Positions 39,177 through 47,966 of a stretch of 64,000 bases of DNA are shown in pieces. The position numbers were made by a program, and so were the translations under genes. Under the pieces are notes generated by a model. The model saw only the letters and a list, made by a program, of their open reading frames with translations, was not told the origin of the DNA and did no database searches. Numbering within the stretch: the stretch's first letter is position 1; every line of letters starts with the position of its first letter. The stretch comes from Pythium myriotylum (Eukaryota > Oomycota > Peronosporomycetes > Pythiales > Pythiaceae), in contig JALJCQ010000015.1 of the NCBI GenBank assembly GCA_023091665.1, positions 2,170,001-2,234,000 of the forward strand. The letters run 5' to 3'.

Positions 39177-40487
39177 GTGGTTAAGGCGTGCAGTCAGCTT
39201 GGTGACTGGGCAAAATCTTGTCTTGACATGTTCTCTACCAAAGACGCATATGGTGGCGTGTACAACCATATTATGCTCGCTCAAGACACCTTGGAGCGTG
39301 TGCGACTAGCTGCTCGAAAGTATGCAACCCAGGCGACAGGTTGCAAGGTGGCGAAGAACATTCAGGCCGCAGCAGCCAAACAAGATCGATCCCGCTTGCG
39401 ACGAGCATTGGCAACCAGCGACACTCGTATCAACTGGCCATTCTATGCGATGACTTACACGACGCTCACCAAGGTGCTGCTCGACTATCGCCTTCAACAA
39501 GCTGCGGATCAGTTTTGCAAGTACTACGAGTTCCGCGGCGGCGGAATTCCGCCGCCAATGTGCATTAGCAGTACTCAAGGATCAACGCGTCCATACTACT
39601 CACTGTCCAAGATTGGAGAGATGCGGTCGTGGCAACCGGCGGTCTATCCACGTATTACATCCCGAATCTTGATCCCGACCCAACCTGCAGGTCAATTGGA
39701 CACGGGCCTCGCGTACCCGTACGTTGATCTAGTGGCGCTGGGTCGAGGCGAAGCCGTGAACTTTGACGTACCACTCTGGGATTTTGACTGGCTAAAACGG
39801 TACTTGTGGGTGCCTTCGAATGCCAAACCTAACACTTTAGCGAGCTACTACGTCGAGTCGATGCGGCTGTACTTGCCGATCGAGGCTCGCAGTGGCTTTC
39901 AACCGACTGTGCCTCTCGCTGCGACGGTATATGCAGATTCGTCTTTTGCACAGTTTGCAAACTGGCAACAGCGTGGTCGCTTGTACCAGTTGCCACCACA
40001 GACATTCCAATTCGATGTGGCCTTCAATATGCCTGTGTGTCCAACGGCGAACCGAGCAATCAACCCGTATCACGAGTCAGCCGATTGTGTTTCGACGAAC
40101 GACCGGTCATCTCAGATCTGCGTGACGCAGGAGGCCACGGAGAGCTCGCCCCGATTGCTACCGAACTTATTCTCAAGCTGGCGTTTCCGAGCAGATTTTG
40201 ACTCGAACAACGCTCAGTTTCGCCTGTTGGCGCCTCTGCCTTCACCAGCCAATGCCTCAAACTCGCTCGTGGAGTTCAATCTGTTTGCAGACGTGACGCT
40301 TGTGCGAGTTACTGCGAGTGTTCCGCGTTCGATTTCATCCATCGGCGACGAGTCAGTGCCGCGAGCTGCTGCGGCCAGCTCCTGCTGTGCGCGAGACGAG
40401 TTCCGTAATCTGCAAACAAGTGTGTGCGCCAAGTGTCCGGAGGGTACCGTAGCTGCGTTGAACGGCTACACCTGCGCTACCGCATGA
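39177..40487 (+). CDS. Continuation of the ricin-B/coiled-coil protein after the in-frame TAG
   Basis: Open frame of 436 codons in the same reading phase as the upstream ORF, separated from it only by the TAG at 39174-39176. It has no convincing start of its own (the first codon is GTG; the first ATG is 39228, with no signal peptide). The sequence looks like a folded domain (helical 39300-39560, then a beta-rich Cys-containing region) and ends in a Cys-rich tail with C-x2-C-P-E-G-T and N-G-Y-x-C, the EGF/ephrin-receptor-like pattern. Best explanations are a 90-nt intron 39087-39176 (GTTGAG...ATAG, a multiple of three, weak donor), programmed readthrough, or a nonsense mutation that turned the tail into a pseudogene fragment. 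No coding decay is visible downstream of the stop. Confidence 0.55.
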   Translation: MVKACSQLGDWAKSCLDMFSTKDAYGGVYNHIMLAQDTLERVRLAARKYATQATGCKVAKNIQAAAAKQDRSRLRRALATSDTRINWPFYAMTYTTLTKVLLDYRLQQAADQFCKYYEFRGGGIPPPMCISSTQGSTRPYYSLSKIGEMRSWQPAVYPRITSRILIPTQPAGQLDTGLAYPYVDLVALGRGEAVNFDVPLWDFDWLKRYLWVPSNAKPNTLASYYVESMRLYLPIEARSGFQPTVPLAATVYADSSFAQFANWQQRGRLYQLPPQTFQFDVAFNMPVCPTANRAINPYHESADCVSTNDRSSQICVTQEATESSPRLLPNLFSSWRFRADFDSNNAQFRLLAPLPSPANASNSLVEFNLFADVTLVRVTASVPRSISSIGDESVPRAAAASSCCARDEFRNLQTSVCAKCPEGTVAALNGYTCATA

Positions 40488-40823
40488 ACAGGAACTGGTG
40501 CAGGAGGATCCTAATCACAACCAAGCAGAGAACACATGACTTGTAAACGTCTATCGAAATACCAAAGAAGTACCAAACACTCATACGACTCGTTTCCGAA
40601 TGAAAATGCACAGATCTAGCCGATCACATCCAAGACGACTTCTCCGGATGAAAATGCACAAATCAAGCCGATCACGTCGAAGATGCACTTTTGCGGCAAG
40701 CCATCAATATTTTTACCCAATCCAATTAGGATTTCATGACTATCTACCAATGAAATCGGAGTTGATTCTGTGTTTCCCGGAATCTCAGTGAACTCCAGTC
40801 GATCCATTCGTCCATTTGCCCCC
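40488..40823. promoter_or_regulatory. Upstream region of TARBP1-like gene with CCAAT pair and 48-nt tandem repeat
   Basis: A 48-nt unit occurs twice in tandem at 40596-40643 and 40644-40690 (shared core atgaaaatgcaca, agccgatcac). Two adjacent CCAAT boxes lie at 40717-40721 and 40722-40726, about 100 bp before the ATG at 40824, the usual distance for an NF-Y site. Promoter function is inferred. Confidence 0.5.
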
Positions 40824-43800
40824 ATGGCCAACCCGTCTCCGAGCGTGGCGTTCACACGCCACGTGCTGTCGGCGTGGTCGCGCTGGTCGCAGCGCCATGC
40901 GCGCAGCGGTGCGCAGGCCACACTCTCGCCGGCAAAGCTACAGGCCCAGTACGAGCTGCTCGCGGCCGGCGTCGCCGCGACGCTCTCGGACGACCTGGTG
41001 CAGCTCATCTGGCGCGACGAGCAGGAAGCCGACGGCGAGACGATCTGGACGCTGCTGCTGCCACTGCAAGAGCGCGTGGAAGACGACCGCGAGCGCGTGC
41101 ACTTCCTCTTGGTAGTCGTCGCCGAGTTGTTGTCGCTCGGAGGCGATGCGTTGACGCAGGGCAACGGCGTGCGCGGCACTGCGCGAGCGGTGTGGCTTGT
41201 GGAGACGCTCGTGATGCCACTCGTCAAGTCACAGGCCTTCTCACGTCTCCACGCGATCGCGCTCGTACTGGTCGAGAGGCTGGTTCGCATCAGCAGCGAC
41301 CGCGTCGCGACACTACTCAGCCAGCGCGTGTACGATGCACTCTTGGCCGAGCCGGACGAGTCTGAGACAGATGATAGCGCCGCCAGTAAGGTCAGTTACG
41401 TGTCGCTCTGCCGCGCCTTCCAAACTGTGCTCCAGTCCACCGAAGCGTTCGTGCGAGTCGCTGAACTCAACGAGCAGATCAAGAGCGTGTGTGTCGACGC
41501 CATCGAGAAGTTTGACCGCCAGCCACGATACTTGCGTGCAGTATCAGTCCATCTCATGCCAGCGCTGGTTGCGTCGGCGCCAACTTCAGTCGAGGAGCTC
41601 GTTCAAACGGCCATAGCAACGTGGAAATCATCAGCCAGCGTTGCTGCTATCGCTTCGCAAGGAGCAAAGATGCGCTCATCGAGCCGTCCCTCGCAAGGAG
41701 GTTATGCCGGCTCCCAGGTGTCCAACTTGCTGTATATGTTATGTCTGTTGCTACCCAAGGACCCGACGCTGATGCGTGAGGAAGGTTTGCAAGAACTCAT
41801 CGCATTCGCGCTAACCCATGATGACCCATTGCTGCGCAAGCAAGCGCTACATTTACTCAAGATTTCGTTCTCTCACTATGCTATCGAAACCACCGCCACA
41901 GCTTCTGGCGAACCGAAGAGTGCTAGTGGGAACAAAGAGTTGGAGATTTGGCAAAGCTTCATTCTGGCATCGGACGTCATTCAGCTCCATCATGAGCTGC
42001 ATTTACTGGAGCAAGTTTGGCCTCAAGTGGAGCACTTGTTGCAGTCGCTTCTCATTGTGCCTGCTAGTCGTGATGGCCCTCTCAACCAGATTCCGCAGCT
42101 CCGTCATTCCACTTCATCTTCGGTGTCGTCTTCTTCGTCATCGTCAAGTATCGCACCGATTTGGCCGGTGAAGTTCACGTTCCCATGGATTCAGAGTTTG
42201 TTGATGCGTGTATTTCGGCATGAGAATCCGATTGTGCGTCGCATGTTCCTTTCCAACTTCATGGAGGCTTGTGTCAACCAGCTGACCAATCCCGCGTGGG
42301 CACTCGATCAAATTCAACCCAAAACGGTCGGAATCAGCTCCTTCATTTGTGATCCACAGTTCGAAGTCTTCGTATTCCAGCATGTGTTGCAAGCGTGTAA
42401 TGATCCCCTCATGTACAAGAGTTCTCGGCGCGAACCGTTTCAGGCCATCACTACTCAGTTCCTTTCGCTGTTTCTAGCTTTCAAAGTGGTCGTTGCCCCT
42501 CGAAAGTCCTCCCCAGCTTCGCCGGGGCTCTTCAATACGTTTGTGCGTAGTGCATGCGATGCAGTGTTTGGTCCAGGCAGTGGTGTTCACTCTCCCGAAG
42601 CTATAGTGAGCTCGTTACAGGTTTTCGGGGATGAGACACTCCAGCTTGCCGTGAGAGCAAACTCAGATCGAGTCGACATGCTGGACGAGACCTCATTCGA
42701 GAGAATGCGATTCATTCTGGAGGTGTATGTCCTGCGGTCGTTTCCTCTTTCAATGCGGACGAAGCTACTCCAGTCGTTACAGCAGGCTCTCACCACAGGC
42801 TTTTCGCGCTGCGACGAGGTATCGCTAGACTGCCTTGCACGAACGGTTGCAATCTTCCCTCCGAGCCACCTACTTCTTTCTCGCGGCTCGGCATTGTTGG
42901 AGCTCCGACAATGGCTTGCTTCAACTGGTTCATTTCGAGCGTCGATGTTTGATCGAGTGAAGGAATACCTAGCTTCTAGCACGGTGGAGGTATCACCGAG
43001 TGTCATAACTGCAAAGCAGTTTGCACGTCTACTTTTGCTCACTGCAGACGTAGACTCATCGTTGACATCTACGAGATTGGTTCTCCAGCGCCCGGTGTCA
43101 GATCTCGTGGGTGATGTGTCTCTCTTCGACCCATCTAGGCTCGATAGACTGCTGATGCTTTTGGGGTCATTGGAGATCGAGTTGGGGGAACTTCAAGCCG
43201 ACGTCTTCACGGGAGCTGGGTTGTCTCCGCGCCCCGAGGGAGTCGCTCCAGTTGTCTTCCATCCGACAGGTTTCTATGGCGACCATGGATTGAGTTGTGA
43301 GGATTTGTATCATGCTGCTTTGCTCCGTGCACAGAAGTGGCTTCTTGGTACTGATTACAAGACTCGCTTCGAGGACCTTGAAGACGACGAAATGTTGTTT
43401 GAGCAAGACCTTTTGAATTGTTGCGGAGTCTTATCAGTTCAACTAGCAACTTTTGCGATGGAAGAAACGGGTGATCTTGCGCTAATTCACGAACTTGGTG
43501 AATTCTGCGAGCTCATCAAGAGTTTTCTAACGAATGCTACAACGAAGCAGTGTGTGGTCAGTGGAGCCAAGAAGCAACTGCATGACCAAGCTCTTGCGCT
43601 GCGGTTTCTGTCAGTCGTATCTTCCCAACCCTTAGCACATGATGCGATCGATGCATTTGAGTGCAAGTCAGTGCTCACCATACTTCTCGGGCTCGAGCCA
43701 AATCGACAAGGGACAAATAGCTCTAGATACATGTCGGACTGCATGTTTTTGTTCGCATCCAGCAAGTGGAGATTGATTCGGAACGTCATCGAGGCGTCTG

Positions 43801-45983
43801 CTTACATACCCACAACATTGCTTAAAGAAGTCTTCGAAAAGGCTGTAGATTCGCTTTTCTCAGCTGGTGCCGACCCTCAGATGTTGACTGACATGGTGCA
43901 AGTTATTTCAATGGCTATGTCTCGTATGGGGGGCCTCGTCGTGCAAGGAGATGCAAGTGGCGGTGAAGATCGGCTGAACGAAATTTTCAACGAGATATGG
44001 AATGCGTATGGTCATGCAAAACCAAAGTCTGATAGCCTTACGAGGACTGTCATTTTCTGCATATTCCAGCCCGCATTCATGTGTTCTCGCGAACTCGTTG
44101 ACGGGATCGAAACCTCACTGATGAAGAGGTGGTTTCGTACCATTGTGGAGTTTGGTGAAGTCTATCGTCCGAATGTATTATTCCATCTGGCGTGCCGCGT
44201 GGTGCAAATCTGGCGAGTCGAGCCTCGAGCTGCACTACCATTTGCGGATGAGATTGTCGAGCTATTGCTCTATCGCGAACCAATCATTGCCGATAAGCAG
44301 AAATCTCCCGCCATTCCTGATATGCATTCTAAGGACGTGACGTCTGATGTACTCCTAGCCAGGGAGGGTGGGTTTGACGGGCGAGGAAAGAAGAATGCGC
44401 TATCAGCCAAGGACCGATTCGTGCGATTTATAGTCTTGTCTTTCTTGGATGAGATGAATCTTGACGACCAGGGTACCAAGACGAGTGACGAACACCGGCT
44501 GCTGGACATTGTCCTCACGAAGTTGCTTGAAATGAACTTCGGAGATGATGCGCAAAAGCAGCAAATGCTGAATAGCGACGGGTTTGGACGACGTCTTCGC
44601 AGCTGGCAGGCAGTGACAGTATTGAGCAAGCACATCACGTCGTCAAATGTATCAACGCTGAGTGACTCTATTTGGCGTGCGTTTTCTATGACCCAGTTAC
44701 CAATGGTTCGCTTCTACATGGAGGTACTTGGAATGCGCCTCGCAATGCGATTCCCAGAAGTCACACTCGATCGTCATATTTTGCCTCTACTCCGAAATTA
44801 CAACTTGACGCCTCAGGTTGGTGCTTCAGTTCTGCTTATTTCTGGGTTCTTCATCAACCACACGATGCTGGGGTCGAACTCCGAAGCTAACCGCGGCGAT
44901 CAGAACCAGATATATGCTAATTTGTTGCTGGAGGCGTTGTTGCCGTGGCTCAACGCCTCTCATGGCCACACACGCGTCATGGTACAGTTTCTACTGGGTG
45001 TACTTTTGCCTCGGCATTTACACGCGCTCGAGTCTGCTGGATCTAGAGATTCAGAGATAAGGTTCTACCAAGGCATCGCAAACTTCCTCAGCGAGAATAA
45101 AGAGACTAAGCGCATGTTCCGGCGTCAGGCGAAACAGTTTGATACATTCCAGCCCGACTTTCAGTGTACAATGTTCGGAATGCTCACGACGGCTGGGCTG
45201 AACGAGTTCAACGAACTCTTTCCTGATGAAGACTCGGCGTCTTTATCGGCCCAACTCAAGGAGACAATGAACATATTGTATGAGCAGTTCCAACGTGAGC
45301 ACTTTGCTGTAGAACAAGCAGTGAGGCAGTCAAAACCGTGCGGTTCCAAGGATGGTGATTTAACCTCAAATGATGCGAGAGCTGTCACTTCCTCGATCAA
45401 TGTTCAGCGGAAGATCGATACGAGCGCCATTCTGCTTGACGAGTCAGTTCTTCCTGTAGCAATGCGAGATCGAGACGAACTCGTCGAAATCAACATTCGT
45501 CAGAAGCGACGCCAGGAAGTGATCCTTTGTGCCTCGCTGGTAGACAAAGTTCCGAATTTGGCGGGTCTTGCAAGAACCTGTGAAATTTTCAACGCACAAA
45601 AACTTGTTGTGCCGAATATCCGAGTGTGCGACGACGAAGTGTTCCAAACGATCTCCGTCACCGCTAACAAGTGGATTCCAATCGAGGAAGTGAAAGAAGA
45701 GGGTCTTGTGGAGGCGCTCAAGCGTTGGAAAGGAGATGGGTATACAATCGTTGCAGTGGAGCAAACTGCGTCCAGTCGATGCCTGTCACGTTTCGAGTTC
45801 CCCGAGAAGATTGTGATCGTTTTGGGCAAGGAGAAAGAAGGCATTCCTGTGGATGTGCTGCAGATGGTAGACGTCTGCGTGGAGATTCCCCAGTTCGGCC
45901 TCATCCGCTCGCTCAACGTCCACGTCAGTGGCGCGATTCTCCTCTGGGAGTACACCCAGCAACGTCTGACTGCCGACAACTAG
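40824..45983 (+). CDS. TARBP1: TARBP1/Trm3-type tRNA (Gm18) 2'-O-methyltransferase
   Basis: Intronless, 1719 residues. The first ATG is 40824; the frame is open upstream only through GTG. The long N-terminal part is HEAT-like helices, as in TARBP1 (1621 residues in human) and yeast Trm3. The last 155 residues are the SpoU/TrmH (SPOUT) methyltransferase domain: motif 1 PNLAGLARTCEIFNAQKLVV, motif 2 IVIVLGKEKEGIP, motif 3 IPQFGLIRSLNVHVSGAILL, which forms the knotted S-adenosylmethionine site. The enzyme methylates the 2'-O of G18 in the tRNA D-loop. The conserved Arg of motif 1 and the Ser-Leu-Asn-Val of motif 3 are present, so activity is expected. RFT1 follows 179 bp downstream on the same strand. 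Confidence 0.93.
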   Translation: MANPSPSVAFTRHVLSAWSRWSQRHARSGAQATLSPAKLQAQYELLAAGVAATLSDDLVQLIWRDEQEADGETIWTLLLPLQERVEDDRERVHFLLVVVAELLSLGGDALTQGNGVRGTARAVWLVETLVMPLVKSQAFSRLHAIALVLVERLVRISSDRVATLLSQRVYDALLAEPDESETDDSAASKVSYVSLCRAFQTVLQSTEAFVRVAELNEQIKSVCVDAIEKFDRQPRYLRAVSVHLMPALVASAPTSVEELVQTAIATWKSSASVAAIASQGAKMRSSSRPSQGGYAGSQVSNLLYMLCLLLPKDPTLMREEGLQELIAFALTHDDPLLRKQALHLLKISFSHYAIETTATASGEPKSASGNKELEIWQSFILASDVIQLHHELHLLEQVWPQVEHLLQSLLIVPASRDGPLNQIPQLRHSTSSSVSSSSSSSSIAPIWPVKFTFPWIQSLLMRVFRHENPIVRRMFLSNFMEACVNQLTNPAWALDQIQPKTVGISSFICDPQFEVFVFQHVLQACNDPLMYKSSRREPFQAITTQFLSLFLAFKVVVAPRKSSPASPGLFNTFVRSACDAVFGPGSGVHSPEAIVSSLQVFGDETLQLAVRANSDRVDMLDETSFERMRFILEVYVLRSFPLSMRTKLLQSLQQALTTGFSRCDEVSLDCLARTVAIFPPSHLLLSRGSALLELRQWLASTGSFRASMFDRVKEYLASSTVEVSPSVITAKQFARLLLLTADVDSSLTSTRLVLQRPVSDLVGDVSLFDPSRLDRLLMLLGSLEIELGELQADVFTGAGLSPRPEGVAPVVFHPTGFYGDHGLSCEDLYHAALLRAQKWLLGTDYKTRFEDLEDDEMLFEQDLLNCCGVLSVQLATFAMEETGDLALIHELGEFCELIKSFLTNATTKQCVVSGAKKQLHDQALALRFLSVVSSQPLAHDAIDAFECKSVLTILLGLEPNRQGTNSSRYMSDCMFLFASSKWRLIRNVIEASAYIPTTLLKEVFEKAVDSLFSAGADPQMLTDMVQVISMAMSRMGGLVVQGDASGGEDRLNEIFNEIWNAYGHAKPKSDSLTRTVIFCIFQPAFMCSRELVDGIETSLMKRWFRTIVEFGEVYRPNVLFHLACRVVQIWRVEPRAALPFADEIVELLLYREPIIADKQKSPAIPDMHSKDVTSDVLLAREGGFDGRGKKNALSAKDRFVRFIVLSFLDEMNLDDQGTKTSDEHRLLDIVLTKLLEMNFGDDAQKQQMLNSDGFGRRLRSWQAVTVLSKHITSSNVSTLSDSIWRAFSMTQLPMVRFYMEVLGMRLAMRFPEVTLDRHILPLLRNYNLTPQVGASVLLISGFFINHTMLGSNSEANRGDQNQIYANLLLEALLPWLNASHGHTRVMVQFLLGVLLPRHLHALESAGSRDSEIRFYQGIANFLSENKETKRMFRRQAKQFDTFQPDFQCTMFGMLTTAGLNEFNELFPDEDSASLSAQLKETMNILYEQFQREHFAVEQAVRQSKPCGSKDGDLTSNDARAVTSSINVQRKIDTSAILLDESVLPVAMRDRDELVEINIRQKRRQEVILCASLVDKVPNLAGLARTCEIFNAQKLVVPNIRVCDDEVFQTISVTANKWIPIEEVKEEGLVEALKRWKGDGYTIVAVEQTASSRCLSRFEFPEKIVIVLGKEKEGIPVDVLQMVDVCVEIPQFGLIRSLNVHVSGAILLWEYTQQRLTADN

Positions 45984-46162
45984 AGAAAACTTCCAAGCGC
46001 GATTTGTCTGCGTCGTTTATGCACAAGTCGCGCTCCTGGTTGTACATAGAAGTAGCATTTATGCAAATTCAATACCTGTGACTTCACGCACATAAAGAAT
46101 CAAATTCCACAGGTCCACAGTACTGTACTCTCGAGCTTAGGAGGCCACGTCACACGAGGAAG

Positions 46163-47878
46163 ATGGCGCCGGCGCACGATGCCTCCGCCCCCAAGGGCTC
46201 GCCGAACGTGCTCGGGCGCGCTCTGCGCGGCAGCTCGTACCTCTTCCTCCAGAAGATCTTCACGTTCGCGATCAACTCGTTCATTCTCCGGCGTCTCCAC
46301 CTGAGCGTCACAGGCGCCGTGACTGTGCAGTTCGAGCTCGCGCTCGCGACCGTGTTCCTCTTCCGCGACAGCTTCCGGCTTGCGTTTCTGCGCATGCCGT
46401 CGCTGGTCGATGCAGCGTCATCGCCGAGCGAGCGAAAGCAACGGCTCGTGAACGTCGCGTGGATCTCGACATTCATCAGCTGGATCCTCGGCTTGCTCAT
46501 CGCGGTCACGATGACAATGGGCGGCGGCATGAGCGACCAGAAAGGACTGGAGGGCTACACTCGATCACTCGTAATGTACTGCGCGGCAGCGATGATCGAA
46601 GCTGTCGCAGAGCCGATGTATCTGCTGGCACACAGCTCCGTGCTTGTTGGTTGGCAAGTATCCGCACAAGGCATGGCGTTCATCGTGCGCGCCATGGTTC
46701 AGTACATCGGGATTTTCGCTTTCCAGCTGGAAGGACTCCTGTGCTATGGACTAGCCGAGCTGGCGTACGCGGTGACGCTGGTGACGGTGTTCCTTTGGTT
46801 CTTTTATTGGAAGCTTCGCGAGAACAGATCCACAAGCAGTAGTGGGATACACAGCATGACCGAGCTACTCCCATCCCTTAGCGATGGCTCTTTTTCATCG
46901 CGTACACTCTTCGATCCAGAGCTTTTGTCCATCTTGATGCCTCTCGGGGTGCAAAGCGTTGTCAAGTATTTGCTCACAGAAGGTGACAAGTGGGTGCTTT
47001 CTCTGTTCACAACACTTCAGCAAATGGGCGTTTATGGCATTGTTTTCCACTTGGGTTCGCTTGTCCCAAGAATCGTGTTTTTCCCTCTCGAAGAAGCCAC
47101 AAAAACTGTGATCAGCAAATTGAACAAAGACGACGCTGATGAAGTCGCGCAGGCCAAACGATTCGTGTTGGTGTTACTCAAGCTGATGCATTTGATCGGG
47201 CTAGTCTTTGTGTGCTTCGGGACCAACTACGCGTACACACTTGTCATGATTCTTTACGGAGTAGAGAAAGCTCAAGGTGGTGTCGGGTCTTCGCTTGCAG
47301 CTTACTGTGTGTATATCCCCTTTTTAGGATTGAACGGAATATGCGAAGCCTTCGTTCACGCAGTCGGTGACAAGAGCCAGCTCATGCGCTTGAACCAGCT
47401 TATGGGCATATTCTTTGTCATCTACGCAATTTCTTCGATGGTGTTTATGTGGGGGCTCGATTGGGGAACAGTTGGCATCATTTCCTCGAACTGCATAAAC
47501 ATGAGCTGCCGCATCTGCTATTGTATCACATTCATCGCCGAGTACTTCCAGAGCCGGAATAACCCAACAGCAAAGCCTGTTAAGGGTTCATCCGCCGCAT
47601 CTAGTGTTGTTCGTTTCTGGCGGGAGGCTTTGCCAGATCGATTGGTGTTGGCTGCATTCGGGCTGTCTTTTGCCGTGGGTGCGGTGTCTCAGCAAGTTGT
47701 GCTCGTCAACGACTCGTGGATTCGTCACGGCGTTCACGTCCTGATCGGAGGTGCATCATTCGTAATAGTACTGGTGGCACTCTACGTTCGTGAAAGAAAG
47801 CTTGTTCAAGAGGAGTTGCGACATCTCAGAAGTCGCAGTGTTGCTTCAAGACCCGCGGACGGCAAGAAGCACCAATAA
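46163..47878 (+). CDS. RFT1: RFT1-like lipid-linked oligosaccharide protein
   Basis: Intronless, 571 residues, ATG at 46163. Multi-pass ER membrane protein of the MOP/MATE-like superfamily, with about 12-14 predicted helices. The N-terminus carries the family start: LGRALRGSSYLFLQKIFTFAINSFILRR, then FRDSFRLAFLR. Later blocks are LSILMPLGVQSVVKYLLTEGDKWVLSLF, which fits the conserved RFT1 TEGDK motif, and YGIVFHLGSLVPRIVFFPLEE (FxPxEE). Charged Lys/Arg and Ser residues at the C-terminus are cytosolic. RFT1 is required for N-glycosylation at the Man5GlcNAc2-PP-dolichol step; whether it is the flippase itself is debated. It pairs functionally with other glycosylation genes in the genome rather than with its neighbours here. 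Confidence 0.93.
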   Translation: MAPAHDASAPKGSPNVLGRALRGSSYLFLQKIFTFAINSFILRRLHLSVTGAVTVQFELALATVFLFRDSFRLAFLRMPSLVDAASSPSERKQRLVNVAWISTFISWILGLLIAVTMTMGGGMSDQKGLEGYTRSLVMYCAAAMIEAVAEPMYLLAHSSVLVGWQVSAQGMAFIVRAMVQYIGIFAFQLEGLLCYGLAELAYAVTLVTVFLWFFYWKLRENRSTSSSGIHSMTELLPSLSDGSFSSRTLFDPELLSILMPLGVQSVVKYLLTEGDKWVLSLFTTLQQMGVYGIVFHLGSLVPRIVFFPLEEATKTVISKLNKDDADEVAQAKRFVLVLLKLMHLIGLVFVCFGTNYAYTLVMILYGVEKAQGGVGSSLAAYCVYIPFLGLNGICEAFVHAVGDKSQLMRLNQLMGIFFVIYAISSMVFMWGLDWGTVGIISSNCINMSCRICYCITFIAEYFQSRNNPTAKPVKGSSAASSVVRFWREALPDRLVLAAFGLSFAVGAVSQQVVLVNDSWIRHGVHVLIGGASFVIVLVALYVRERKLVQEELRHLRSRSVASRPADGKKHQ

Positions 47879-47966
47879 CTTCGAACCTACGAAAGTGCAA
47901 ATTATGTACTGGAAATAAACGGAAAGTACCCGAAAGGTCGTCGCAAACCAACTCTCAACTGAGGAA

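Noticed and set aside
40816..41365. Open frames in other phases over the TARBP1 start
   Set aside because: Shadows of the GC-rich 5' coding region.
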